This document shows, piece after piece, positions 1-5,470 of a stretch of DNA of 7,090 nucleotides (position 1 is its first letter; the number at the start of each line of letters is the position of its first letter). Origin of the DNA: Candidatus Nanohaloarchaea archaeon (GTDB lineage Archaea; EX4484-52; DAOVKX01); contig DAOVKX010000054.1 in assembly GCA_030631505.1 (NCBI GenBank), positions 1 through 7,090 on the forward strand. Direction: 5' to 3'. A program made the translations under genes and the position numbers. The notes below the pieces were generated by a model that was not told where the DNA came from, searched no databases, and saw nothing but the letters and a program-made list of their open reading frames with translations.

Positions 1-589
1 AGCAAACTTCATAACAATATCAAAGGAGAACAATGATGCCTATTACTTTGTAAACAGGTTGGATTTCAATGAATCGAGAAGCCTGGTGTATATATCTGCT
101 CCATCAACATTTACAAACCCTCATTACGGAAGGTTCAAGAACGCAAGCAGTGAATACTTCTGGATGGTGGATGCATCAACAGCATGCAATGAAAGCGGAC
201 AGGAGATACTGATAGGTAATAATGCACATAATTCCAGCAATACAGGTACAATAGATTTCAGCGGAGCAAGCGGGTACACTACAGTAGGGCTAATGAATGC
301 AGTTGACAGTACTGAATGGGGTGTCGGCAATGTAACAGGCGGCGCACTGAATGGTTATTGTGTAGCTGTATATCATGCATGCGACAGGGTAATATGGTAC
401 AAGTGGAACATGGATGCACCCGGAGCCACAAACATTTGCACAAATGTTGACTTTTATGCAGCGTATAACATAACTCCAAGAAACTCAACAGTAGCAGATG
501 TCAGAATACATGTACCTTATGGCATTCCAAAAGGCACAGTCAGCAAAGGCACACTTACAGTTTATGCAGAAAGTATGGAATCAGCTTAA
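1..589 (+). repeat. Direct repeat unit A, paired with 5855-6443
   Basis: Positions 1-589 align without gaps to 5855-6443 at a constant offset of 5854, with about 50 differences counted by hand (about 92% identity). The differences are uneven: one in 1-163, about 49 in 164-589. Homology with the 3' flank resumes at 616-660. Both copies are coding and in the same orientation. Confidence 0.9.
2..589 (+). CDS. Secreted N-glycoprotein-like surface protein, paralogue 1 (3' part; 5' end outside window)
   Basis: The reading frame is open from position 2 to the TAA at 587-589. The start is missing: the first codons (Ala-Asn-Phe-Ile-Thr-Ile) align with residues 119 onward of the complete paralogue at 5502-6443, so about 118 N-terminal residues, including the signal peptide, lie upstream. 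A TTG at 59 is not the real start because homology continues through it. The 195 visible residues differ from that paralogue at 15 positions, about 92% identity, without gaps. Visible features are the four family cysteines (in ACNES, GYCVA, HACDR and NICTN), sequons such as NAS, NSS, NVT, NIT and NST, and the conserved C-terminal beta segment HVPYGIPKGTV. There is no C-terminal membrane helix. I do not recognise a named family. It is probably an abundant extracellular or cell-envelope protein; the function is inferred only from export and glycosylation signals. Confidence 0.85.
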   Translation, partial: ANFITISKENNDAYYFVNRLDFNESRSLVYISAPSTFTNPHYGRFKNASSEYFWMVDASTACNESGQEILIGNNAHNSSNTGTIDFSGASGYTTVGLMNAVDSTEWGVGNVTGGALNGYCVAVYHACDRVIWYKWNMDAPGATNICTNVDFYAAYNITPRNSTVADVRIHVPYGIPKGTVSKGTLTVYAESMESA

Positions 590-615
590 ACCAAAGAGTA
601 TTAATTAACGGGCAA

Positions 616-660
616 GGAATTTTTCGGGAGTTTTAGTTTTTATTCCCCTTAAATCATTTT
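616..660 (+). terminator. Conserved T-rich 3' element, copy 1 (probable terminator)
   Basis: This 45-nt block after the paralogue 1 stop codon is 43/45 identical to 6464-6508 behind paralogue 3, although the 20-26 nt between each stop codon and its block are not alignable. It contains several T runs (TTTTTC, TTTTAGTTTTTA) and a weak possible hairpin, GGGAG with TTCCC around a 12-13 nt loop. T-rich tracts terminate transcription in archaea, so a terminator or mRNA 3'-end signal is the simplest reading. It abuts the stop codon of the convergent minus-strand gene at 661. Confidence 0.55.
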
Positions 661-1407
661 TTAGAAAAAAATCATGAATAATATTCTGTTTATAACTGAT
701 GGCTTTTCAGAGACTTCCAGGATTGTTTTTGTGTAGTATTTTCCATCTTCAGTTATGAAGCCCAAGGTTATTGGGGTTTCTTTCCAGATAGAAGCTTCAT
801 AATTCAGACGCACTGAAATGACTTCACCTTCTCTTATTTCTCTTATTTCTCCTGGTTCAACTGTCCATCCCCGGGGATATTCTTCAGGTATTATAAGTAT
901 GTTTTTGAGGTTCTTATTTGATTTTATTTTTATGTCAATGTAGTCCCTGTAAGAATTAATTTTAAACTTCAGAATTTCTGCTGCGTTTTCTGTGTAGTTT
1001 TCTGCCGGTTTTAAAACTTCAAAATCAACTGACTTTTCTTTATGTATTTCGTTGCAGTAATAAACCCGGGTCTTGGCTGTGAATTCACCGATTTTGTCTT
1101 TAGGATACCAGTACATTTCAAAACTGTTGTGACTGCCAGGTTCCATTTCTTTTTCTTTACTCCATGCACTATATATTAGGTTGATTCCCTGATATATATC
1201 AGTCCGTGCCTGTACGCTGCAGCCAACAGAACCTATATTATTCCAGTTAATAAGAATTTTCAGAGGCGTATCTTTTACTGTCTGCGGGATTTTTGTATAG
1301 TCAAGATTTCCTTTGAGAACTTCATCTATATTAACATAAACTACAAGCGCTGAAGTCATTGAAACAAGAGAAGCAAGAAACAAGGCATAAATTATTATTT
1401 TTTTCAT
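661..1407 (-). CDS. Secreted protein with two beta-rich domains, third gene of the operon
   Basis: The 248-residue product starts with a typical signal peptide (about residues 1-20, KK then a hydrophobic core, ending TSA). Residues about 38-133 look like a CARDB-type Ig-like adhesion domain: alternating beta-strand pattern, NWNNIGS near residue 55, and C63 and C118 that could form a disulfide. Residues about 147-238 look like a second beta-sandwich (GWTVEPGEIREI, then VRLNYEA and ITLGFI). The protein ends in a short hydrophobic tail, INRILFMIFF, too short for a confident membrane helix. The ATG at 1407 is supported by a GAGGT ribosome-binding site 8 nt upstream that overlaps the stop codon of the preceding gene; the gap between the genes is 6 nt, so translational coupling is likely. 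It probably acts outside the cell with the two operon partners. The domain names are fold-level guesses from pattern, not database hits. Confidence 0.85.
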   Translation of the reverse strand: MKKIIIYALFLASLVSMTSALVVYVNIDEVLKGNLDYTKIPQTVKDTPLKILINWNNIGSVGCSVQARTDIYQGINLIYSAWSKEKEMEPGSHNSFEMYWYPKDKIGEFTAKTRVYYCNEIHKEKSVDFEVLKPAENYTENAAEILKFKINSYRDYIDIKIKSNKNLKNILIIPEEYPRGWTVEPGEIREIREGEVISVRLNYEASIWKETPITLGFITEDGKYYTKTILEVSEKPSVINRILFMIFF

Positions 1408-1413
1408 TTTATC

Positions 1414-1932
1414 TTACCTCATCAGGGAGAAGATGTAATTAATACTTCTGTATTTTGGTATTTTTGCGATGATGTCTAATTCTCCTGAGTGATTACCTGT
1501 TTTTGATGCATTAAAAGCAATCTGTATAGTCCTTTTGGTCTCCGGTTCTATGATAAATGTATTTTTCCCTGCTTTCATACTATCAGCAGTATCGCCATAG
1601 GTTTTTATATAAATTTTTGAGTAGGAATTCTTTTTGTTTTCAAACTCTATTGTCTTTCTTGATACTGCTGTGACCGGGAGACGCCCGAAGTGCAATTCAT
1701 TGCGCTGGCCAGCAATACCTATATTTATTTTGCTGTTGTTCTGATTAAAAACTTCTGCTTTTACAGGGTATCTTGTTATTTCTGTGTTTAACAGGTAGCC
1801 TTCATAAGCAGTGAATGAGAGTTCTTTTACCAGTTCCTGCGGCTTTTCAATCCTGAAATCAGAGCATAAAACCAAGGCAATTATAACTGCCAATATTGCA
1901 AATGTATATATTATAATTTTTTTGAGCTTCAT
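1414..1932 (-). CDS. Small membrane-anchored beta-sandwich protein, second gene of the operon
   Basis: The product is 172 residues from the ATG at 1932. I prefer this start to an in-frame TTG at 1992 because a perfect GGAGG lies 8 nt upstream and a basic-hydrophobic signal or anchor (MKLKK then residues 6-23) follows at once; the TTG would add 20 polar residues inside the upstream gene. The sequence around C23 (LVLCSD) is a poor lipobox, so the helix is probably an N-terminal anchor or uncleaved signal. Residues about 40-158 are beta-rich, with NELHFGRLPVTAVSRKTIEF followed by FIIEPETKRTIQIAFNASKT and then SGEL-DIIAKIP. This rhythm is typical of immunoglobulin-like domains in archaeal envelope proteins. 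The gap from the upstream gene is 2 nt. The function is unknown; an envelope partner of its operon neighbours is inferred. Confidence 0.85.
   Translation of the reverse strand: MKLKKIIIYTFAILAVIIALVLCSDFRIEKPQELVKELSFTAYEGYLLNTEITRYPVKAEVFNQNNSKINIGIAGQRNELHFGRLPVTAVSRKTIEFENKKNSYSKIYIKTYGDTADSMKAGKNTFIIEPETKRTIQIAFNASKTGNHSGELDIIAKIPKYRSINYIFSLMR
1416..1420 (-). promoter_or_regulatory. Ribosome-binding site GAGGT for the third operon gene
   Basis: The minus strand reads GAGGT here, 8 nt before the ATG at 1407. The last codons of the upstream gene, ATG-AGG-TAA, form this site, so its stop codon and the next ribosome-binding site share bases. This fixes the start at 1407 and suggests coupled translation. 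Confidence 0.8.
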
Positions 1933-1934
1933 AT

Positions 1935-3068
1935 TTAAGACCTCCAGTAAACGTAAAGACCGACCAAAGAGATTATTATTATGAGCAACCAAGAGGGAAT
2001 CATGTGAATGGGGTTAAGTGAGAAACCGCAGGTTTTTGCACTGGTATATAATATGATTGCGTCTATCAAAACAAGCAAGCCAATAATGATGCTCCATATC
2101 TCTGTTGGCTTTTTCCAGTAAACTAATAGTGCTATTAAAAGTATTAATATTATTATTGTCCATGGCATTTTGCATCCTTTTTCACTTCTCTCAAGTATGG
2201 GGGCTGTTATTGTGTCCGGGATATTTACAACAGCTTCTCCTATTGCCATTCCTGTTTTGTAATCAACAGCTGTTTCCACTCTATATGAACCGCTTTTGAT
2301 TGGTTCCCGCGAGTTCCAGTACGCGGACAGGATTGCTGTCTGCTGTGGTTTGACAAGCGCCTGTCCTGAACGCAGGGTGGTGGTCAGGTTGCCAAACTCA
2401 TTGTAAATTTTTACGTTTTCTGCATAAGCCATTACTGTTGATGTGCCTGTATTCTGGAAGAGAATATCAAACCTTGCCTTGTTTTTATCTGATCTTTCAG
2501 CTTCTATAGTCACTACTTTTCCTTCTCTTTTTGCTTCACCCTCGACATCAAAAACAAAAACCATCCGAGTTATCCCCATAGTCATCAAGCCCATCCCTGT
2601 GCCGTCAGGCACTTCAGGAAATAGATTGATTGCTCCTGCGTGGTACCCGGGATCTGCGTCTTTTGGCACATGCAATACTGCGGTGATTTTTTTATTCACT
2701 CTTGCAACACCGCCGTCCTGCAGGTTGACTACAAAAGAGCGTGATGGCGAGACAAGAACCTTTTTTTGCGGAAATGAAAGCCAGTTGCTTATATCTTCTT
2801 CTGAAGCTTCAGGTGGAAGAAAAGTGTATGTGCCCGTATGGTTTTTATCAAAAATTGTTCCGTGGACATTAATATAACCCATACCTATTAGTAAATCACT
2901 TTTTGAGTTGGTTGTAAGGTAAAATTCAACCAGTTTGTCAGAACCTGGCTTAACTTCACCCAGATCCAGAACTCCTGGCGCGGTTCCTATAGATAACGCA
3001 TCTGCTGTTTTTCCTCTAGATATAATGAGAATAAGTAAAAATGCTATGAATGCTCTGCTGAATTCCAT
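1935..3068 (-). CDS. Exported beta-sandwich protein with three C-terminal membrane helices (DUF916/WxLIP-like layout), first gene of the operon
   Basis: The 377-residue product has a signal peptide (about residues 1-24, ending TADA). The first beta domain (about 26-175) carries LDLGEVKPGS, SNWLSFPQKKVLVSPSRSF and HVPKDADPGYHAGAI. The second (about 183-285) carries FDILFQNTGTSTVMAYAENV and YRVETAVDY. Helices follow at about 302-317, 325-343 and 359-375. The basic residues WKK (318-320) and the terminal YWRS fit cytoplasmic positions, placing the two domains outside. The order of exported beta domain, second beta domain and C-terminal membrane anchor, with a tryptophan followed by a Val-Pro...Pro-Gly...Gly strand pair, resembles bacterial DUF916/DUF3324 WxL-interacting proteins; this is layout and motif resemblance, not established homology. 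The bacterial proteins usually have one C-terminal helix, not three. The gene appears leaderless and heads a three-gene operon. The likely role is membrane anchor or scaffold of a surface complex. Confidence 0.88.
   Translation of the reverse strand: MEFSRAFIAFLLILIISRGKTADALSIGTAPGVLDLGEVKPGSDKLVEFYLTTNSKSDLLIGMGYINVHGTIFDKNHTGTYTFLPPEASEEDISNWLSFPQKKVLVSPSRSFVVNLQDGGVARVNKKITAVLHVPKDADPGYHAGAINLFPEVPDGTGMGLMTMGITRMVFVFDVEGEAKREGKVVTIEAERSDKNKARFDILFQNTGTSTVMAYAENVKIYNEFGNLTTTLRSGQALVKPQQTAILSAYWNSREPIKSGSYRVETAVDYKTGMAIGEAVVNIPDTITAPILERSEKGCKMPWTIIILILLIALLVYWKKPTEIWSIIIGLLVLIDAIILYTSAKTCGFSLNPIHMIPSWLLIIIISLVGLYVYWRS
1941..1945 (-). promoter_or_regulatory. Ribosome-binding site GGAGG for the second operon gene
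   Basis: On the minus strand GGAGG sits 8 nt before the ATG at 1932, inside the last Trp-Arg codons of the upstream gene. It decides the start of the second gene and argues against the longer TTG-started form. Confidence 0.85.
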
Positions 3069-3090
3069 AGAACTAAATATTGTTCAGATA

Positions 3091-3101
3091 ATATTTATAT
3101 G
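3091..3101 (-). promoter_or_regulatory. TATA box of the minus-strand operon (leaderless)
   Basis: The minus strand reads CATATAAATAT; the core TATAAATA is centred about 27 nt before the ATG at 3068. Archaeal transcription usually starts about 25 nt from the TATA centre, so the mRNA should begin at or next to the start codon. This explains why the first gene has no Shine-Dalgarno sequence. Confidence 0.65.
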
Positions 3102-3157
3102 TTGACTGTCTGTTAAAGATTAAATGGTGATGTTTTGCAGGTTTGAGGGGAAAATAA

Positions 3158-3173
3158 CCGAAAATTATATATA
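3158..3173 (+). promoter_or_regulatory. BRE/TATA promoter of surface paralogue 2
   Basis: CCGAAAA (BRE-like) is followed directly by TTATATATA. The expected transcription start is near 3195, giving a leader of roughly 39 nt before the ATG at 3234. The same 16-nt layout, CCGAAAA then NTATATATA, recurs before paralogue 3 at 5414-5429. The operon promoter lies on the other strand about 60 nt away, so the 165-nt gap is a divergent control region. Confidence 0.75.
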
Positions 3174-3233
3174 CTGAGATAACCTTAAAGTTTATTATCT
3201 ATTATTGTGTATTAAAATATTAGGGCAAGAAAA

Positions 3234-4172
3234 ATGAATAAGGTATTTCCCCTTAGTGGGTTTTTGTTTAGTGGAAGTATTATAACTATATTACTCCTTG
3301 GTTTTATCAGCGGAACACCGCAACCTGTATCTGCAACAAATACAACAGATACTGTTACAATTGCTGTTACAGTCCTTGAACAAACAATGGTGGATATAAA
3401 TCCAAGTTCACTATCTTGGACAAACGTTCGTCCTGGAGGTATAGGGAACTCAACGAATGAGGCAAATAATTATACTTCAATACAGATAGAAAATATCGGC
3501 TCCAAAAATATAACGAATATATGGTTTAATACGTCATACCCTACTTCAAAACCTTTCGGGACAGCGAACGCAACGCTTTACGATGCAGGAAATTTTGTTG
3601 TAATATCAAAAAATGACGACGACCATTATTATTTTGTAAACCGAGTTGATTACAATGACAGTGAAATAGTATATCTTCTGAGAGAATCAGGATATGATTT
3701 TTACGGCCGGTTCAGGAATGCAAGCAGTGAGTATTTTTGGGTTGCGAATCCTGGAGTTGGCACGAACTGTTCATCAGGTGCAACTGCTTTCAGGCTTGGC
3801 AACAAACCGCACAACCAGTCAGGCACAGGTTCAATTGACTTTACTACTGCTTCAGAGTATACGACGATATCACTTACGACAACAGAACAAACTACAGGAC
3901 CATTTTCAGGATGGTGGGGTGTCGGCAATAATACAGCATGGAAAGGACTGAATCAGAATTATTGCATAGCGATAAATGAATACTGCAATGTTACAGTCTT
4001 CTACAAATACAATTATGATATGCCTGCCTGCGATGCAAAGGAATTCTTTTCATCAACGCCAATAGCTCCCGGAGCATCAGCAATAGGGGACATTAACGTG
4101 CATATTCCATACGGGGTTTATTATGGCGCTGTAAACTCAGGAACTTTAACTGTATTCGCCAGTGATGAATAA
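3234..4172 (+). CDS. Secreted N-glycoprotein-like surface protein, paralogue 2 (divergent copy)
   Basis: The 312-residue product has a signal peptide (about 1-34, ending PVSA) and then NTTDT, as in paralogue 3. The N-terminal beta domain (about 40-105) has TMVDINPSSLSW, RPGG and IENIGSKNITNIWFNTS. The central part shares YYFVNR, RNASSEYFWV, GTGSIDFTTASEYTT and WGVGN with the other copies. The C-terminal segment reads HIPYGVYYGAVNSGTLTVFA. Cysteines C179, C244, C251 and C266 align with the four in paralogue 3 and could make two disulfides. I count 12 N-X-S/T sequons, consistent with heavy N-glycosylation outside the cell. No membrane helix follows the signal peptide. The ATG at 3234 is preceded by a weak AGGG about 9 nt upstream. 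Similarity to the other paralogues is clear but much lower than that between copies 1 and 3. The family is not recognised; a structural surface layer, filament or adhesin subunit is possible. Confidence 0.9.
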   Translation: MNKVFPLSGFLFSGSIITILLLGFISGTPQPVSATNTTDTVTIAVTVLEQTMVDINPSSLSWTNVRPGGIGNSTNEANNYTSIQIENIGSKNITNIWFNTSYPTSKPFGTANATLYDAGNFVVISKNDDDHYYFVNRVDYNDSEIVYLLRESGYDFYGRFRNASSEYFWVANPGVGTNCSSGATAFRLGNKPHNQSGTGSIDFTTASEYTTISLTTTEQTTGPFSGWWGVGNNTAWKGLNQNYCIAINEYCNVTVFYKYNYDMPACDAKEFFSSTPIAPGASAIGDINVHIPYGVYYGAVNSGTLTVFASDE

Positions 4173-4190
4173 ACTAATTAATTTTTAAAT
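4173..4190 (+). terminator. Short T-rich tract after paralogue 2
   Basis: The sequence right after the stop codon is AT-rich and includes a T5 run, with no hairpin visible. It differs from the 45-nt element behind paralogues 1 and 3. It overlaps the TATA box of the next gene, so termination and initiation signals are packed together. Confidence 0.35.
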
Positions 4191-4191
4191 A
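4184..4191 (+). promoter_or_regulatory. TATA box of the cysteine-rich gene (leaderless)
   Basis: TTTAAATA is centred 26-27 nt before the ATG at 4214, so transcription should start at the start codon. There is no Shine-Dalgarno sequence upstream of the ATG, which agrees with a leaderless mRNA and with a transcript separate from paralogue 2. Confidence 0.6.
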
Positions 4192-4213
4192 CTCATAAAT
4201 CCAACTACGTTTC

Positions 4214-4603
4214 ATGAGAGTTTTACTTCCTGTGTTAGTTGGTTTAATCTTATTATTTTTTCTTTCCTTTAATAATTTTTCAGAAGTGGGGAATGATATA
4301 TGCATTATTAATTCAGATTGCCTTAGTTGTTCTAATGTATCTATGGGTATATGTGTTGAGGGTGTATGCAAATGTATCCAGGTTGTGCCTGCTCCGGTAG
4401 GTTCTCTATGCTCAGAAGATGAGGACTGCAAGTTCTGGTCTACTTCCTGCGGCTGCGGCTGTATAAATATAAATGAGAATGTGCCTATCCAGCCGAGTGA
4501 GTTTTGCGCATTGAATAACATCCAGCAGTTATGGAAGGAAAAATGCATGAATGTGACCTGCAAATGCGTAACAGACGTGTGTGTTGACATAAAAAGGGAT
4601 TAA
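4214..4603 (+). CDS. Small secreted cysteine-rich protein (16 Cys)
   Basis: The 129-residue product has an N-terminal hydrophobic segment (about 4-19) acting as signal peptide or anchor. The rest holds 16 cysteines at 30, 36, 39, 47, 52, 54, 66, 72, 79, 81, 83, 98, 111, 116, 118 and 123. Two units can be seen. Residues 30-54 follow C-x5-C-x2-C...GIC-x4-C-x-C. Residues 66-123 follow CSEDEDC, then STSCGCGC, an ININ stretch, and KCMNVTCKCV...VCV. Both resemble disulfide-rich modules (xC-x-SDC...G-x-C-x-G-x-C-x-C) common in secreted archaeal and bacterial proteins, recalled by pattern only. The even cysteine number suits up to eight disulfides; isolated metal-type CxxC pairs are not dominant. Three sequons (NFS, NVS, NVT) are present. 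The ATG fits a leaderless promoter. A minus-strand open frame covers the same bases but lacks a signal peptide or plausible composition. The function is unknown; a protease inhibitor, toxin-like effector or envelope stabiliser are possibilities. Confidence 0.8.
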   Translation: MRVLLPVLVGLILLFFLSFNNFSEVGNDICIINSDCLSCSNVSMGICVEGVCKCIQVVPAPVGSLCSEDEDCKFWSTSCGCGCININENVPIQPSEFCALNNIQQLWKEKCMNVTCKCVTDVCVDIKRD

Positions 4604-4617
4604 ACATGTAGATTGCT

Positions 4618-4637
4618 ATTTTCATTTTTTCTTTGTT
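4618..4637 (+). terminator. T-rich terminator after the cysteine-rich gene
   Basis: A pyrimidine stretch with T4, T6 and T3 runs begins 15 nt after the stop codon, in the form expected of an intrinsic archaeal terminator. No stable stem precedes it. Confidence 0.5.
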
Positions 4638-4706
4638 TGATATGTTTTGCGAACCGGAAATTGATTTAATGTAATTCAACAAGAACTCTATGGTTTTCCT
4701 GCAGAA

Positions 4707-4844
4707 ATGCTATGTATTTTTTACGATTCCGGAATTCAAGAATCTCTTGATTTTTCAGGAGAGAGGAAAGGTAATATCTTTAAGCTTTATAGGTGTTTTT
4801 TGATTGATTCTACATCACAAGCGCAATGGAAACTATTTTTGTAA
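4707..4844 (+). CDS. Possible small ORF or gene remnant (45 residues)
   Basis: From the ATG the frame encodes MLCIFYDSGIQESLDF..., 45 residues ending in QAQWKLFL. Its composition is more protein-like than its surroundings, and the frame stays open for 14 codons upstream to a TGA at 4662-4664 (residues such as QQELYGFPAE), which hints at a remnant of a longer gene. No ribosome-binding site or well-placed TATA box is visible, and there are no signal or domain features. A perfect 6-bp inverted repeat (TCAAGA/TCTTGA, 4736-4750) lies inside it. It may be chance. Confidence 0.2.
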   Translation: MLCIFYDSGIQESLDFSGERKGNIFKLYRCFLIDSTSQAQWKLFL

Positions 4845-5038
4845 AGGGTTATTGTTTAAAATCGTATTTTTTATGATATCCCTGACTGTGTTCACACTTT
4901 ATATCCTGAATATAAACATTAATGTGGAGTTAAATAATCTAAGCTCTATGAGTTTTTATATAGTTCATATTCCCTGCTTTGAAACCTAGCAACCAGGCAT
5001 TTGTTAGTTCGCTGATTCTTTTCTAATGAATATCTACA

Positions 5039-5084
5039 TTTCTTTTCTAAACCGATTATAAATATCATCAATGCAGAAAAGAAA
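5039..5084. repeat. 10-bp perfect inverted repeat, 26-bp spacer
   Basis: TTTCTTTTCT at 5039-5048 is the exact reverse complement of AGAAAAGAAA at 5075-5084. The left arm also overlaps a direct repeat, TTCTTTTCTAA at 5016-5026 and 5040-5050. The sequence is low-complexity, so chance is possible; a protein-binding site is an alternative. Confidence 0.4.
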
Positions 5085-5174
5085 GAAGGATTATTTAACT
5101 ATGAACTGATGATAGGACGCTTATGAATAACATAACAAATCGTACATAAATAACCACATTTGTACAAAAAATCC

Positions 5175-5189
5175 CTGCATTTTATGCAG
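5175..5189. repeat. Short hairpin CTGCAT-TTT-ATGCAG
   Basis: A perfect 6-bp stem with a 3-nt loop. It follows the 10-bp palindrome TTTGTACAAA at 5159-5168. It lies about 0.25 kb upstream of the paralogue 3 promoter. There is no T tract after it, so a terminator is unlikely. Confidence 0.35.
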
Positions 5190-5246
5190 AATAATAAGCT
5201 GCACAGTTATTGAAGTCAATTCTGAATACTTATAAAGGATGGATAT

Positions 5247-5339
5247 ATGTTCAAAATCAGAGATAATGTCACAGAACATACTTTAAAAGAATTTAATGAA
5301 TTATTTTTTGATATAATACATTTGAATAGTTACGGCTAA
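5247..5339 (+). CDS. Possible small ORF (30 residues)
   Basis: The ATG at 5247 opens a 30-codon frame beginning MFKIRDNVTEHTLKEFNELF and ending in a TAA. AAGGATGG lies 5-12 nt upstream and could serve as a Shine-Dalgarno site, with a TTATAAAG sequence just before it. The predicted peptide is amphipathic and charged, not hydrophobic. It could be a microprotein, the remnant of a longer gene such as a recombinase, or chance. Confidence 0.25.
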   Translation: MFKIRDNVTEHTLKEFNELFFDIIHLNSYG

Positions 5340-5413
5340 ACATATTATTCAATAACTATGCAAAATAGCCCATTTTTTGTGCAGATTCTGTTTTATGTGC
5401 AAATCCGCAAAAA

Positions 5414-5429
5414 CCGAAAAGTATATATA
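5414..5429 (+). promoter_or_regulatory. BRE/TATA promoter of surface paralogue 3
   Basis: CCGAAAA followed directly by GTATATATA, nearly identical to the promoter of paralogue 2 at 3158-3173. The expected start of transcription is near 5451, leaving a leader of about 50 nt before the ATG at 5502. A G5 run (5430-5434) follows the TATA box immediately. Confidence 0.78.
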
Positions 5430-5470
5430 GGGGGTTCTCTATTAATTGTTTATACCCTTTATTTCCCCCT
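5429..5470. repeat. Dyad AGGGGG/CCCCCT around the predicted transcription start
   Basis: AGGGGG at 5429-5434 is the reverse complement of CCCCCT at 5465-5470, with a 30-bp spacer that contains the predicted start of transcription. Because the left arm lies upstream of that start, an mRNA hairpin is unlikely; a DNA-level operator is conceivable. Paralogue 2 has no equivalent. Confidence 0.3.

Noticed and set aside
124..330. Minus-strand frame antisense to paralogue 1, with similar frames at 3701-3928 and 5978-6184
   Set aside because: The antisense frames look alike only because the sense codons they oppose (the FKNASSEYFW to WGVGN segment) are conserved. They have no ribosome-binding site or promoter, and their products show no domain logic.
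1858..1875. Lipobox (lipoprotein signal) at C23 of the second operon protein
   Set aside because: The residues before the cysteine are LVL, without the small residue expected at -1, so lipid attachment is not supported.
1933..1992. Upstream TTG start giving a 192-residue second operon gene
   Set aside because: The extension overlaps the first gene and puts polar residues before the anchor. The ATG at 1932 has GGAGG at ideal spacing.
4174..4590. 138-codon minus-strand frame covering the cysteine-rich gene
   Set aside because: No signal peptide, promoter or ribosome-binding site; composition is that of an antisense shadow. The plus-strand frame has a signal peptide, patterned cysteines and a well-placed TATA box.
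4804..4989. 61-codon plus-strand frame encoding a hydrophobic segment
   Set aside because: TTG start without a ribosome-binding site or promoter. AT-rich DNA readily yields Phe/Ile/Leu-rich frames, so this is not evidence of a membrane protein.
5039..5189. CRISPR-like or mobile-element ends in the gene-poor region
   Set aside because: The repeats are short, single or low-complexity, without regular spacing, target-site duplications or a transposase gene.
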